NCBI GenBank assembly: GCA_910576815.1
Contig: CAJTKA010000022.1
Location: 1-61,289 of the forward strand
From: an uncultured Lachnospiraceae bacterium
Lineage (GTDB): Bacteria > Bacillota > Clostridia > Lachnospirales > Lachnospiraceae
Reading direction: 5' to 3'
Length of the DNA stretch: 61,289 bases
Shown here: positions 34,338-42,993 of the stretch, piece by piece
Numbering within the stretch: position 1 is the stretch's first letter
Layout of the letters: each line of letters opens with the position of its first letter
Notes under the pieces: generated by a model
What the model saw: the letters and a program-made list of their open reading frames with translations, nothing else
The model's database searches: none
Told to the model about the DNA's origin: nothing
Made by a program: the position numbers and the translations under genes

Positions 34338-34577
34338 ATGTTTGAATTTATACTTCTGGTTATTGTAGCTTTGTTGGGATATATTTTGGCAGGATGGGTT
34401 CATAAGAACTCTTTTGGATTTAAATTTTCTGAAAAATTAGATTTGCCGCAATGTAATATCAGTGCAAACCGGATCAATGAAATATTGTTGCAGGAAAATC
34501 ACGGTGAAGATATTGATTCAGTGGTTGAAAATGTAAAGAAAAGCAATCCATCACTGCCATTTACTCTGAAAATATAG
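34338..34577 (+). CDS. Small single-helix membrane protein, 79 aa
   Basis: One N-terminal membrane helix (FILLVIVALLGYILAGW) and a ~55-residue cytoplasmic tail with an amphipathic segment CNISANRINEILLQ. AGGAG lies 6 nt before the ATG. Middle gene of the AT-rich cassette. No family recognised. Confidence 0.6.
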   Translation: MFEFILLVIVALLGYILAGWVHKNSFGFKFSEKLDLPQCNISANRINEILLQENHGEDIDSVVENVKKSNPSLPFTLKI

Positions 34578-34591
34578 AGAGATGAAGAAAA

Positions 34592-35257
34592 ATGAAAATA
34601 GAGACGTTTACGTGGATATGGAAACAAATTCAGGAAACGATAGATGAAATCAAAAAACGGTTTGATTCATGTGACTTGGCAGATTCTTTTCATTTTCGGC
34701 TTATACATGGTGAAGAAACTGAGAATGTTATCAAGAATCGATATATTGAGATCCGTGATGAATTGAAAAGGATGTGTTATCCGGAAACAGAATTTGATGA
34801 GGCACTTCTTGACCAGCACAAATTGGCAGCTTGCTTTTGCAAGGCTATAATTGATAAAAAGGTGTTTGTATTTGATATCAATGATCAAACGCCGCCGGAT
34901 ATGATACGTTCTAACTATGAACTGGCATATGTAGCCGGGCTGCGAATTGTTCAAATCTATATGATGGATTACTATTGTAAGAACTATGGAGAAGATTCGG
35001 AGTATGTAAAATGGTTGAAGCGGGAAAGGGGATTATACGGGCCACACACAACGCATGATTCATATCATCTTGGAAGAATTAAGACGCTTGCTTTAAACGA
35101 TTATTATGGAATTGAATTTGATGTCTTAACATACGCGGATATGATGTTTTGGATTGAATACTATAATCGCCAAAAGATAGAAAATAAGATTGAGATAGAG
35201 TATAAGAGAAAGATAAAAGAAATTCCAATTGGCAATGAAGAAAGAATGAGTCAGTAA
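34592..35257 (+). CDS. Unknown soluble protein of the AT-rich cassette, 221 aa
   Basis: Not recognised. No signal peptide or membrane segment. A distinctive central block reads FDEALLDQHKLAACFCKAII then DKKVFVFDINDQTPPDMIRS, followed by SNYELAYVAGLRIVQIYMMD; the C terminus is strongly charged (EIEYKRKIKEI). His, Lys and Cys in the HKLAACFCKA motif could be functional, but that is speculation. Codon use is AT-rich like its two upstream neighbours, with a 14-nt gap. A perfect 13-bp terminator follows at 35267. The set could be a membrane-linked stress or defence module; nothing proves it. Confidence 0.6.
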   Translation: MKIETFTWIWKQIQETIDEIKKRFDSCDLADSFHFRLIHGEETENVIKNRYIEIRDELKRMCYPETEFDEALLDQHKLAACFCKAIIDKKVFVFDINDQTPPDMIRSNYELAYVAGLRIVQIYMMDYYCKNYGEDSEYVKWLKRERGLYGPHTTHDSYHLGRIKTLALNDYYGIEFDVLTYADMMFWIEYYNRQKIENKIEIEYKRKIKEIPIGNEERMSQ

Positions 35258-35266
35258 GGATATGGG

Positions 35267-35306
35267 GAGACGATTGTAAAAGGACGGGGTTACAATCGTC
35301 TCTTTT
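35267..35306 (+). terminator. Strong terminator of the AT-rich cassette
   Basis: GAGACGATTGTAA (35267-35279) pairs perfectly with TTACAATCGTCTC (35290-35302), then TTTT. Confidence 0.9.
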
Positions 35307-35331
35307 CAAATGAAGAAATAGCATGTATAAT
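35303..35331 (+). promoter_or_regulatory. Possible purL promoter
   Basis: A perfect TATAAT (35326-35331) lies 57 nt before the purL ATG. The -35 position (TTTTCA, 35303-35308, 17-bp spacing) is poor. No purine riboswitch is visible in the short leader. Confidence 0.45.
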
Positions 35332-35387
35332 GGAGCAGGATAGGTATGATTACGGAACGGTTATCTAAAGGTAAGGAGAGGACAAGC

Positions 35388-38300
35388 ATGGGAAACGTTA
35401 GACGCATTTATGTGGAAAAGAAGGAGCCGTTTGCAGTCAGGGCCAGAGAGTTAAAAGAGGAGATCGAAGGCTTTTTAGGAATCAAGAGCGTGGAGCAGGT
35501 GCGGGTGCTGATCCGTTACGATGTGGAAAATATTTCCGACGAGGTGTTTGAGAGAGCCTGTCAGACTGTCTTCTCTGAACCTCCGGTGGATATTCTCTAT
35601 CGGGAGACAATCGAGATTCCCGAGAACGGTAACGTATTTTCGGTAGAATTTTTACCGGGGCAATTCGATCAGCGTGCAGACTCGGCTGTCCAGTGCGTGC
35701 AGTTTTTGAAAGAAGACGAGGAACCCATCATCCGCACAGCTGTGACTTATCTGGTCAATGGCAATGTTACGGACGAGGAGCTTGCAAAGATCAAAACTTA
35801 CTGCATCAATCCGGTGGATTCCAGGGAGACGGATATGGTCAAGCCGGATACGCTGCTGATGGCCTATGAGGAGCCTGTGGATGTGGCGGTTTTCGATGGT
35901 TTTCAGTCGATGACAAAGGAGGAGCTGAAAAAGCTTTATGATTCTCTGGGGCTGGCGATGACCTTCAAGGATTTTCTGCATATTCAGAATTATTATCAGG
36001 GGGAGGAGCACAGAGATCCCACGATGACGGAGATTCGGGTGCTTGATACGTACTGGTCGGATCACTGCCGTCATACGACCTTTTCCACGGAGCTTAAAAA
36101 CGTGCGCTTTGGGGAGGGGTATTACAGAAAGCCCATTGAGGATGCTTATCAAAATTATCTGAGTGTGAGGGAAGAAATCTTCGGAGACAGGCAGGATAAA
36201 TTTGTCTGCCTGATGGATTTGGCATTGATGGCGATGCGGAAACTGAAAAAGGACGGTAAACTTGCGGACATGGAGGAGTCGGACGAGATCAACGCCTGCT
36301 CCGTGGTAGTGCCCGTGGAGATGGACTATGGAAATGGCCCGGTGAAGGAAGAATGGCTGGTATTCTTTAAGAATGAGACGCACAACCATCCTACTGAGAT
36401 CGAGCCTTTCGGCGGTGCGGCGACCTGTCTGGGCGGCGCGATCCGTGATCCGCTCTCAGGCAGGGGATATGTTTATCAGGCCATGCGTGTGACCGGTGCG
36501 GCGGATCCCACAGTACCCGTGGCGGATACCCTGAAAGGGAAGCTCCCGCAGAAGAAGCTGGTACGCGGCGCCGCGGACGGTTATTCTTCCTACGGTAATC
36601 AGATTGGACTTGCGACCGGACTGGTCAAAGAAATTTATCATCCCAATTATGTAGCGAAGCGCATGGAGATCGGTGCGGTCATGGGTGCGGCGCCCAGAAA
36701 GAACGTGATCCGGGCGACTTCGGATCCGGGCGACGTCATTATCCTTTTAGGCGGCAGGACCGGGCGCGACGGCTGCGGCGGCGCGACGGGCTCCTCCAAG
36801 GTGCACACGGAAAAATCCATCGACACCTGCGGCGCGGAAGTGCAGAAGGGAAATGCGCCCACGGAGCGAAAGCTGCAGCGGCTTTTCCGACGCGAGGAGG
36901 CGAGTCGTCTGATCAAGAAATGCAACGATTTCGGCGCGGGCGGCGTGTCTGTGGCTATCGGTGAGCTGGCGGACGGCCTGGTGGTCGATTTGGATAAGGT
37001 TCCCAAGAAATATGCGGGACTGGATGGCACGGAGCTTGCCATTTCGGAATCTCAGGAGCGTATGGCGGTGGTGGTATCCCCCGACGACGTGGAACAGTTT
37101 CTTACCTATGCAGGGGAGGAGAATCTGGAAGCGGTGCCTGTGGCGGTGGTGACGGAACAACCCCGTTTGGTACTCAAATGGCGCGGCAGCGAGATCGTGA
37201 ACATTTCCAGAGCGTTCCTTGATACGAACGGCGCGCATCAGGAGACGGATGTTTTCGTGGAAATGCCTGACGAGAACAATAATTATTTTCAAAAGATTGC
37301 GAACCCGGTAGTAGCGCAGGCGGTTTCCCGCGGAGATGTGCGGACAGCATGGCTTGCCCTGTTGGGTGATCTCAATGTCTGCTCCCAGAAGGGGCTGGTG
37401 GAGATGTTTGATGCCTCCATCGGTGCAGGCAGTGTATTCATGCCTTATGGCGGTAAGTATCAGCTTACGGAGACGCAGGCGATGGTGGCGAAGCTGCCCA
37501 CCCTTACAGGAAAGACGGACACGGTCACCATGATGAGTTATGGTTTTGACCCTTATCTTTCCACTTGGAGCCCTTATCACGGTGCAGTCTACGCAGTGAC
37601 GGAGTCCATGGCAAAGATCGTGGCAAACGGCGGAGATTACAAAACGATCCGCTTTACCTTCCAGGAATATTTCAGGCGGATGAGTGAGGAGCCTTCCCGC
37701 TGGAGCCAGCCTTTTGCGGCGCTGCTTGGCGCTTATGATGCGCAGATGAAGTACGGGCTGCCCTCCATTGGCGGTAAGGATTCCATGTCAGGCACCTTTA
37801 ATGACATTGATGTGCCGCCAACGCTGGTATCCTTTGCGGTGGATGTGAACAAGAGCGGCAATATCGTCTCCCCGGAATTAAAATATCCCGGAGACAGGCT
37901 GGTGCGCTTCTGTATTCCCAAGGATGAATACGATCTGCCGGACTATGAAGGCGTTATGACACTGTATGATAACATTATGACACTGATGTCAGAGTATACT
38001 GACAAGGTTGTCATGAGTGGAAATTTCGTGGAAATGAAGAAAAGAAAGATCGTAGCGGCATATGCCCTGGATGCAAAGGGCGTGGCAGCGGCAATCAGTA
38101 AGATGGCTTTCGGTAACGGTCTTGGCGTGGCCGTGGATTCTTCCTATAAAAAGGACAGACTGTTTGATAAAGGAATCGGTGATATCGTAGCGGAGATGCC
38201 GGCAGGAGAAGTGCATGCGCTCAAAGGACTTGGCATTGACTACGAGGAGATCGGCACCGTGACGGCGGATGGCGTTTTCAGTTATGGTTCGATGAAGCTT

Positions 38301-39236
38301 TCCGGGGAGGATGCGAGATGGGCGTGGAGCGGTACGCTTGACAGAGTGTTCCCCTACACGGCAGGGCAGGATAAGAGCACTGTTGAAATGCCGCTTTATC
38401 AGGCGAAGGAAGTGTATGTGTGCAGACATAAGGTCGCGAAGCCCACGGTGTTTATTCCGGTCTTCCCGGGCACAAACTGTGAATATGACAGCGCGAAGGC
38501 CTTTGAAAATGCCGGAGCGGAGACGATCGTAAAGGTGTTTAAGAATCGGAACGCAGCGGATATCAGGGAGAGTGTGGAAGCCTTTGAAAAGGCGATCGGG
38601 CAGGCGCAGATCATTATGTTCCCGGGCGGCTTTTCCGCGGGCGACGAGCCGGACGGCTCCGCCAAATTCTTTGCGACTGCCTTTCAGAATGAAAAGATCA
38701 AAGAGGCCGTTATGCGGTTGTTAAACGAGAGAGACGGACTGGCGCTGGGTATCTGTAACGGGTTCCAGGCGCTGATCAAACTGGGATTGGTGCCTTACGG
38801 CGAGATTCGAGGCCAGGAGCCGGATTCCCCCACGCTGACCTTCAATACGGTGAACCGTCATATTTCCAAGATGGTCTATTTAAAGGTCGTTTCCAACAAA
38901 TCTCCTTGGCTTGCGGGCGTGGAGGTTGGGCAGACTTATGTAAACCCGGCTTCGCACGGCGAGGGTCGGTTCGTTGCCCCCAGGGAATGGATCGACAAGC
39001 TTTTTGCAGGCGGACAGGTAGCGACGCAGTATGCGGATGCCGACGGCTTTGTGTCTATGGATGAGGAGTGGAACATCAACGGTTCCTATGCGGCGATCGA
39101 GGGCATTACTTCTCCCGACGGGCGGATCTTAGGCAAGATGGCGCACGCTGAAAGACGGGGCGAGTCCGTGGCCGTCAATATCTATGGCGAGCAGGATATG
39201 AAGATCTTTGAGAGCGGGGTCGCGTATTTCAGATAA
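35388..39236 (+). CDS. purL: Phosphoribosylformylglycinamidine synthase, single chain
   Basis: A 1282-aa enzyme of purine synthesis that converts FGAR, glutamine and ATP to FGAM. N-terminal PurS-like domain (residues ~1-150), two AIRS-type halves (motifs VFFKNETHNHPTEIEPFGGA, DFGAGGVSVAIGELADG, GGKDSMSGTF) and a C-terminal glutamine amidotransferase with FPGTNCEYD, FPGGFSAGDEPDGSAK and the nucleophile Cys in LGICNGFQAL. This is the large fused form found in many Clostridia rather than separate PurS/PurL/PurQ. AAGGAGAGG sets the start at 35388; an in-frame ATG at 35346 lacks support. Monocistronic with its own terminator. Confidence 0.97.
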   Translation: MGNVRRIYVEKKEPFAVRARELKEEIEGFLGIKSVEQVRVLIRYDVENISDEVFERACQTVFSEPPVDILYRETIEIPENGNVFSVEFLPGQFDQRADSAVQCVQFLKEDEEPIIRTAVTYLVNGNVTDEELAKIKTYCINPVDSRETDMVKPDTLLMAYEEPVDVAVFDGFQSMTKEELKKLYDSLGLAMTFKDFLHIQNYYQGEEHRDPTMTEIRVLDTYWSDHCRHTTFSTELKNVRFGEGYYRKPIEDAYQNYLSVREEIFGDRQDKFVCLMDLALMAMRKLKKDGKLADMEESDEINACSVVVPVEMDYGNGPVKEEWLVFFKNETHNHPTEIEPFGGAATCLGGAIRDPLSGRGYVYQAMRVTGAADPTVPVADTLKGKLPQKKLVRGAADGYSSYGNQIGLATGLVKEIYHPNYVAKRMEIGAVMGAAPRKNVIRATSDPGDVIILLGGRTGRDGCGGATGSSKVHTEKSIDTCGAEVQKGNAPTERKLQRLFRREEASRLIKKCNDFGAGGVSVAIGELADGLVVDLDKVPKKYAGLDGTELAISESQERMAVVVSPDDVEQFLTYAGEENLEAVPVAVVTEQPRLVLKWRGSEIVNISRAFLDTNGAHQETDVFVEMPDENNNYFQKIANPVVAQAVSRGDVRTAWLALLGDLNVCSQKGLVEMFDASIGAGSVFMPYGGKYQLTETQAMVAKLPTLTGKTDTVTMMSYGFDPYLSTWSPYHGAVYAVTESMAKIVANGGDYKTIRFTFQEYFRRMSEEPSRWSQPFAALLGAYDAQMKYGLPSIGGKDSMSGTFNDIDVPPTLVSFAVDVNKSGNIVSPELKYPGDRLVRFCIPKDEYDLPDYEGVMTLYDNIMTLMSEYTDKVVMSGNFVEMKKRKIVAAYALDAKGVAAAISKMAFGNGLGVAVDSSYKKDRLFDKGIGDIVAEMPAGEVHALKGLGIDYEEIGTVTADGVFSYGSMKLSGEDARWAWSGTLDRVFPYTAGQDKSTVEMPLYQAKEVYVCRHKVAKPTVFIPVFPGTNCEYDSAKAFENAGAETIVKVFKNRNAADIRESVEAFEKAIGQAQIIMFPGGFSAGDEPDGSAKFFATAFQNEKIKEAVMRLLNERDGLALGICNGFQALIKLGLVPYGEIRGQEPDSPTLTFNTVNRHISKMVYLKVVSNKSPWLAGVEVGQTYVNPASHGEGRFVAPREWIDKLFAGGQVATQYADADGFVSMDEEWNINGSYAAIEGITSPDGRILGKMAHAERRGESVAVNIYGEQDMKIFESGVAYFR

Positions 39237-39255
39237 TGTGGAATCATAATCTTTT

Positions 39256-39302
39256 AATGACCTTAAGATGGTGTTTATGTGCCATTTTAAGGTCATTTTT
39301 AA
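39256..39302 (+). terminator. purL terminator
   Basis: AATGACCTTAAGATGG (39256-39271) pairs with CCATTTTAAGGTCATT (39282-39297), 15 of 16 positions, followed by TTT and AATAAA. Confidence 0.88.
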
Positions 39303-39339
39303 TAAACGGTATTTAGTTTGCAAAGACAACAAAAAAAGA

Positions 39340-39368
39340 TTGACAATATAGGAAGCATATGATAATGT
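39340..39368 (+). promoter_or_regulatory. Promoter of the Uma2 gene
   Basis: TTGACA (39340-39345), 17-bp spacer, TAATGT (39363-39368). The leader contains GAATCAAAGCGCGGCAGCGC (39391-39410), repeated before trpD, and the hairpin CATTCTCC/GGAGAATG (39506-39528). Confidence 0.7.
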
Positions 39369-39529
39369 CTTTGTAAAGCATATATTCTATGAATCAAAGC
39401 GCGGCAGCGCATCTTATTTTCTAAGGAACCATTCAGGAAATCTATGCTTTTGAAACCACGAAACAGACAAAAGCGGGAGATGAACCTGAAACGAACAGCC
39501 GGCATTCTCCTGCGGAAAAGGAGAATGAA

Positions 39530-40105
39530 ATGATAGGAAGAAAAGAAATGGATGAAATGACAGGGAAAGTGTATACGATCAGGGATATCGAAGCCCTGCC
39601 GGAGGGCAAGCGGGCGGAACTGATCGACGGGCAGATGTATGAGATGGCGAGTCCCAGCCGGACGCATCAGGGTCTTTTGGTTGCGCTACTTAGAGTGATA
39701 AGTAATTATATTGAAGAAAAGGGCGGCCCCTGCGAGGTGTATCCCGCACCATTTGCCGTGTACATCAATAACGACGAGTATAATTATTTGGAGCCGGATG
39801 TGGTAGTAATCTGTAATGAGGATAAACTGGATGAAAAGGGCTGCCACGGTGCGCCTGATTGGGCAATCGAGATTGTGTCGCCAAGCAGCGTGAAGATGGA
39901 TCGGAAGCTCAAGCTGTTTAAGTACAGGACTGCGGGCGTGCGGGAATATTGGATCGTCGATCCCGCAAAAAGAACGATTGAGGTGCATTGCTTTTTTAAG
40001 AATGAAGAAAAGGAATATAGCTTTTACGACACTGTCCCGACGGGCATTTATGAGGACTTTGCGATTGATTTCAACAAATTGATAAAATTTATTCATGCCT
40101 CTTGA
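39530..40105 (+). CDS. Uma2-family endonuclease (DUF820)
   Basis: A 191-aa restriction-endonuclease-like protein of the Uma2 family, abundant in cyanobacteria and present in Clostridia, with a PD-(D/E)XK core: the EPDVVVI motif (Asp), DWAIEIVSPSS (Glu), and MDRKLKLFKYRTAGVREYWIVDP as the conserved helix. In vivo roles are unclear; some are linked to mobile elements. GGAGAATGAA precedes the ATG; an alternative ATG is six codons in. Its own promoter lies at 39340-39368. The stop codon overlaps the -35 box of the trp promoter. Confidence 0.92.
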   Translation: MIGRKEMDEMTGKVYTIRDIEALPEGKRAELIDGQMYEMASPSRTHQGLLVALLRVISNYIEEKGGPCEVYPAPFAVYINNDEYNYLEPDVVVICNEDKLDEKGCHGAPDWAIEIVSPSSVKMDRKLKLFKYRTAGVREYWIVDPAKRTIEVHCFFKNEEKEYSFYDTVPTGIYEDFAIDFNKLIKFIHAS

Positions 40106-40130
40106 CAGATGTTTTTTCGAGTGCTATTCT
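40102..40130 (+). promoter_or_regulatory. trp operon promoter
   Basis: TTGACA (40102-40107), 17-bp spacer, TATTCT (40125-40130). The -35 box overlaps the Uma2 stop codon. Confidence 0.88.
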
Positions 40131-40136
40131 ATAAAA

Positions 40137-40551
40137 AATCAAATAGGCGAAACCGTTGAAGCGGAGATAACGGTGATGATGCCTTTACAGAGAGCCTGTG
40201 TTGCTGAGAGTCAGGTAAGAAACAAGTCATCAAATGGACCGCTGAGGGTGCAGTCAAATGTATAGAGTAAATCCCTGACGGGATTAACTCTCGAGGTCTG
40301 CTTCGCAGCCTCGGCAGAGTAAATTCTTATCGGGATTAATTCTCGAGGTCTGCTTCGCAGCCTCGGCAGAGTAAATCCTTATCGGGATTAACTTTGGTAC
40401 AGAGTATTCTGCAACGTATGGCCCGCGTCAGAGGCCGGGGATATGTTGGTATCCTGCTAAGGGCACGGGGATTTTCCCGTGAAGCAAGGTGGCACCGCGG
40501 ATAAAGTTTATTCGTCCTTGACAAGACTTAGGTTTTGTCAAGGACTTTTTT
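40137..40551 (+). promoter_or_regulatory. Trp T-box leader of the trp operon
   Basis: T-box riboswitch that senses uncharged tRNA-Trp. Visible parts: Stem I start with GATGATG and AGAGAGCC (~40175-40205), specifier TGG followed by A (40235-40238), the T-box core AAGGTGGCACCGCGG (40486-40500) and the terminator GTCCTTGACAA/TTGTCAAGGAC (40514-40545) with a T run. At low tryptophan charge, tRNA pairing favours the antiterminator and trpEGDCFBA is transcribed. Unusual: 2.5 copies of a 52-nt hairpin repeat lie between Stem I and the T-box core, making the leader about 130 nt longer. Confidence 0.93.
40264..40393 (+). repeat. Tandem 52-nt hairpin repeat inside the T-box leader
   Basis: Units 40264-40315, 40316-40367 and a partial 40368-40393. 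Each full unit has two hairpins: AGAGTAAATCCC/GGGATTAACTCT with one mismatch, and CGAGG.CTGC/GCAG.CCTCG. The first hairpin also occurs at 16835-16861. Confidence 0.92.
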
Positions 40552-40554
40552 GCG

Positions 40555-40727
40555 CGCATAAGCAGAGTCAGAAGATGACACAGGCAGACTACATGCTTGC
40601 ATGTAAGGCTGACTGAGGCAGCTTATGACGAGGCGCAAGACATCCGGTGGATGTCTGCTCTGCGCGGACCGAAGTGGAACGGAGACCGCGAACTTGGAAT
40701 GCGAAGCATTTCAAGTCTGCTTATGCG
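40555..40727 (+). repeat. 173-nt multi-branch palindromic element before trpE
   Basis: A perfect 12-bp inverted repeat, CGCATAAGCAGA (40555-40566) and TCTGCTTATGCG (40716-40727), encloses further stems: TACATGC/GCATGTA (40590-40605), GACATCC/GGATGTC (40639-40655), CGCGG/CCGCG (~40663-40690) and ACTTGGAATGC/GCATTTCAAGT (40692-40716, fully paired with one G-U). It lies just after the T-box terminator and 32 nt before the trpE ATG. No coding capacity. Confidence 0.8.
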
Positions 40728-40759
40728 GCGAAAGGAAAGGATAGAAAGGAGGCACTCAC

Positions 40760-42220
40760 ATGAAATTCACACCATCTTTCGAGGAAATACAGAAAATTGC
40801 AGCAACTGACGACTACAAGGCTGTCCCCGTCAGCTGTGAGATGCTCTCGGACATCTGCACGCCCATCGAGGCTCTGCGAATCTTAAAGAATGTGTCAACC
40901 CACTGCTATCTGTTGGAGTCAGTGGTGGAGAAGGAAAAGTGGGGGCGCTACACCTTTCTGGGGTATGATCCCAAGCTGGCAATCAACTGCCTGGACGGGG
41001 AGATGAAGATCGGGGATGTAACTCTGCATACGGAAAATCCTTCCGAGAAGCTGCGGGAAATCCTCGATGCTTACAAAAGCCCGAGACTGTCAGGGCTGCC
41101 TTCCTTTACCGGCGGGCTCGTTGGCTACTTTTCCTATGATTATCTGGGTTACAGCGAGCCGACGATCCGTGTAGGCGTGCAGGATACGGAAGCCTTTCAG
41201 GATGTGGACCTGATGCTCTTTGATAAAGTGATTGCCTTTGACAATTTCAAGCAGAAGATCATCCTGATCGCGAATATGCTGCTGGCGGATGGGGAGAGCG
41301 GTTACAATAAGGCGCTGCGGGAACTTTCCGAAATGGCGGACCTGCTGCGCACGGGCGAGAAGAAAAAGGAGGAGAAAGGGCGTCTCGCGGGAGAGGTGAA
41401 GCCCCTTTTTGATAAGGAGGCCTATTGTGGCATCGTGGAGCGGGCGAAACGGTATATCAGAGAAGGAGATATTTTTCAGATTGTACTGTCCAATCGGCTG
41501 GAGGCGCCTTTTACGGGAAGTCTTTTGGATACTTATCGGGTGCTGCGCACCGTGAATCCTTCGCCTTATATGTTCTACTTTTCAGGGACGGATGTGGAGG
41601 TGGCGGGTGCTTCTCCCGAAACGTTGGTTAAGTTGGAGGATGGCGTGGTGCATACCTTCCCGCTGGCAGGCACCAGACCCAGAGGAATGACGGAGGAGGA
41701 AGATCTTTCGCTGGAACAGGATCTTTTACAGGATCCGAAAGAGCTGGCGGAGCATAATATGCTGGTGGATCTGGGGCGGAACGACTTGGGAAAGATCAGT
41801 CAGTTTGGCACGGTGCAGGTAGAGAAATTTCACTCGATTGAACGGTATTCTCACGTGATGCACATTGGCTCCACCGTGCGGGGGCAGATCAGAGAGGAAT
41901 TGGATGCACTTGACGCGATCGAGGCGGTGCTGCCTGCGGGAACGCTTTCGGGTGCGCCCAAGATCCGGGCCTGTCAGTTGATTGGAGAGCTGGAGCAGAA
42001 CAAGCGGGGCATTTACGGCGGCGCCATCGGATACATCGATTTTACAGGCAACATGGACACCTGCATTGCCATCCGCATTGCCTACAAGAAAAACGGGCGC
42101 GTGTTCGTCAGGAGCGGGGCAGGGATCGTGGCGGATTCCGATCCCGAAAAGGAATATAGCGAGTGTATCAATAAGGCGAAGGCAGTCATTCGGGCGCTGG
42201 AGCTGGGGCAGGAGGAATAA
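40760..42220 (+). CDS. trpE: Anthranilate synthase component I
   Basis: A 486-aa chorismate-binding enzyme making anthranilate from chorismate with ammonia supplied by TrpG. The N-terminal region includes LLESVVEKEKWGRYTFLG (tryptophan-site type LLES motif). The catalytic domain has IREGDIFQIVLSNR, NPSPYMFYF and GTRPRGMTEEED. Length matches the family and it is not fused to the amidotransferase. AAAGGAGG precedes the ATG. First gene of the operon, controlled by the T-box; LLES and NPSPYMFY suggest feedback inhibition by tryptophan as in relatives. Confidence 0.97.
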   Translation: MKFTPSFEEIQKIAATDDYKAVPVSCEMLSDICTPIEALRILKNVSTHCYLLESVVEKEKWGRYTFLGYDPKLAINCLDGEMKIGDVTLHTENPSEKLREILDAYKSPRLSGLPSFTGGLVGYFSYDYLGYSEPTIRVGVQDTEAFQDVDLMLFDKVIAFDNFKQKIILIANMLLADGESGYNKALRELSEMADLLRTGEKKKEEKGRLAGEVKPLFDKEAYCGIVERAKRYIREGDIFQIVLSNRLEAPFTGSLLDTYRVLRTVNPSPYMFYFSGTDVEVAGASPETLVKLEDGVVHTFPLAGTRPRGMTEEEDLSLEQDLLQDPKELAEHNMLVDLGRNDLGKISQFGTVQVEKFHSIERYSHVMHIGSTVRGQIREELDALDAIEAVLPAGTLSGAPKIRACQLIGELEQNKRGIYGGAIGYIDFTGNMDTCIAIRIAYKKNGRVFVRSGAGIVADSDPEKEYSECINKAKAVIRALELGQEE

Positions 42221-42291
42221 ACGGTGGGTTAACATAACTATGGAACGGCGTTTCTAATCAGGAACGGGCGGCGCATGGGAAGGAGGCAGAG

Positions 42292-42882
42292 ATGATACTG
42301 TTAATTGATAATTATGACAGCTTTTCCTACAATTTATATCAGCTGATTGGAGAAATCGATCCCGATATCAGGGTCATCCGCAATGATGAAATGACGGTAG
42401 AGGAAATCAGGGCGTTTGCGCCTGAGCGGATCATTCTCTCACCCGGCCCGGGGCGGCCTGAAAATGCAGGGATCATTGTGGAGGCAGCAAAGACGCTGGG
42501 AAAAGAGATCCCCACGCTGGGCGTCTGCCTTGGGCATCAGGCCATCTGCGCGGCTTTCGGCGCGGTGGTCACCTATGCAAAGGAGTTGATGCACGGAAAG
42601 CAGTCGGAGATTACATTTGAGGCAGACTGTCCCTTGTTTCAGGGCTGCCCTGAAGGAATGCTTGTGGCGCGGTACCATTCTTTGGCGGCGGATGAGCATA
42701 CGATGCCTGACTGCCTGCGGGTGACGGCACGCACGGCGGACGGGGAGGTGATGGCGGTGCAGCATCAGGAATATCCAATCTACGGCGTGCAGTTTCACCC
42801 GGAGTCCATCATGACACCGGAGGGGAAGCGGATGCTGCGGAACTTCATCATGTCAGCAGGAAATCAAGCGCGAATGGAATGA
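42292..42882 (+). CDS. trpG: Anthranilate synthase component II (glutamine amidotransferase)
   Basis: A 196-aa class I amidotransferase that supplies ammonia to TrpE. Triad: Cys in GVCLGHQAI (about residue 79), His and Glu in VQFHPESIMT. N terminus LLIDNYDSFSYNLYQ is typical. It may also serve folate synthesis, since no separate pabA is seen. The gap to trpE is 71 nt; GGGAAGGAGG precedes the ATG. Confidence 0.96.
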   Translation: MILLIDNYDSFSYNLYQLIGEIDPDIRVIRNDEMTVEEIRAFAPERIILSPGPGRPENAGIIVEAAKTLGKEIPTLGVCLGHQAICAAFGAVVTYAKELMHGKQSEITFEADCPLFQGCPEGMLVARYHSLAADEHTMPDCLRVTARTADGEVMAVQHQEYPIYGVQFHPESIMTPEGKRMLRNFIMSAGNQARME

Positions 42883-42913
42883 GCATTAGATTTCGCCTGA
42901 CATGATAACGAAA

Positions 42914-42961
42914 GAATCATAAAGCGCGGCAGCGCGACAGACGCGAAGCGGCTGGATTCTT
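42914..42961 (+). repeat. Palindromic spacer before trpD
   Basis: AAGAATC (42912-42918) and GATTCTT (42955-42961) enclose the hairpins of GCGCGGCAGCGC. The word GAATCATAAAGCGCGGCAGCGC matches GAATCAAAGCGCGGCAGCGC at 39391, a second copy in the Uma2 leader. Confidence 0.6.
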
Positions 42962-42993
42962 GAGTTTATTACATTCGAAAGGAGAAGAGAGAT

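Noticed and set aside
35258..35387. Purine riboswitch before purL
   Set aside because: The ~55-nt leader after the TATAAT box is too short and lacks the conserved purine aptamer loops.
40264..40393. CRISPR-like array
   Set aside because: Units are contiguous with no unique spacers, lie inside a T-box leader and have no cas genes nearby. No CRISPR array was seen anywhere in the window.
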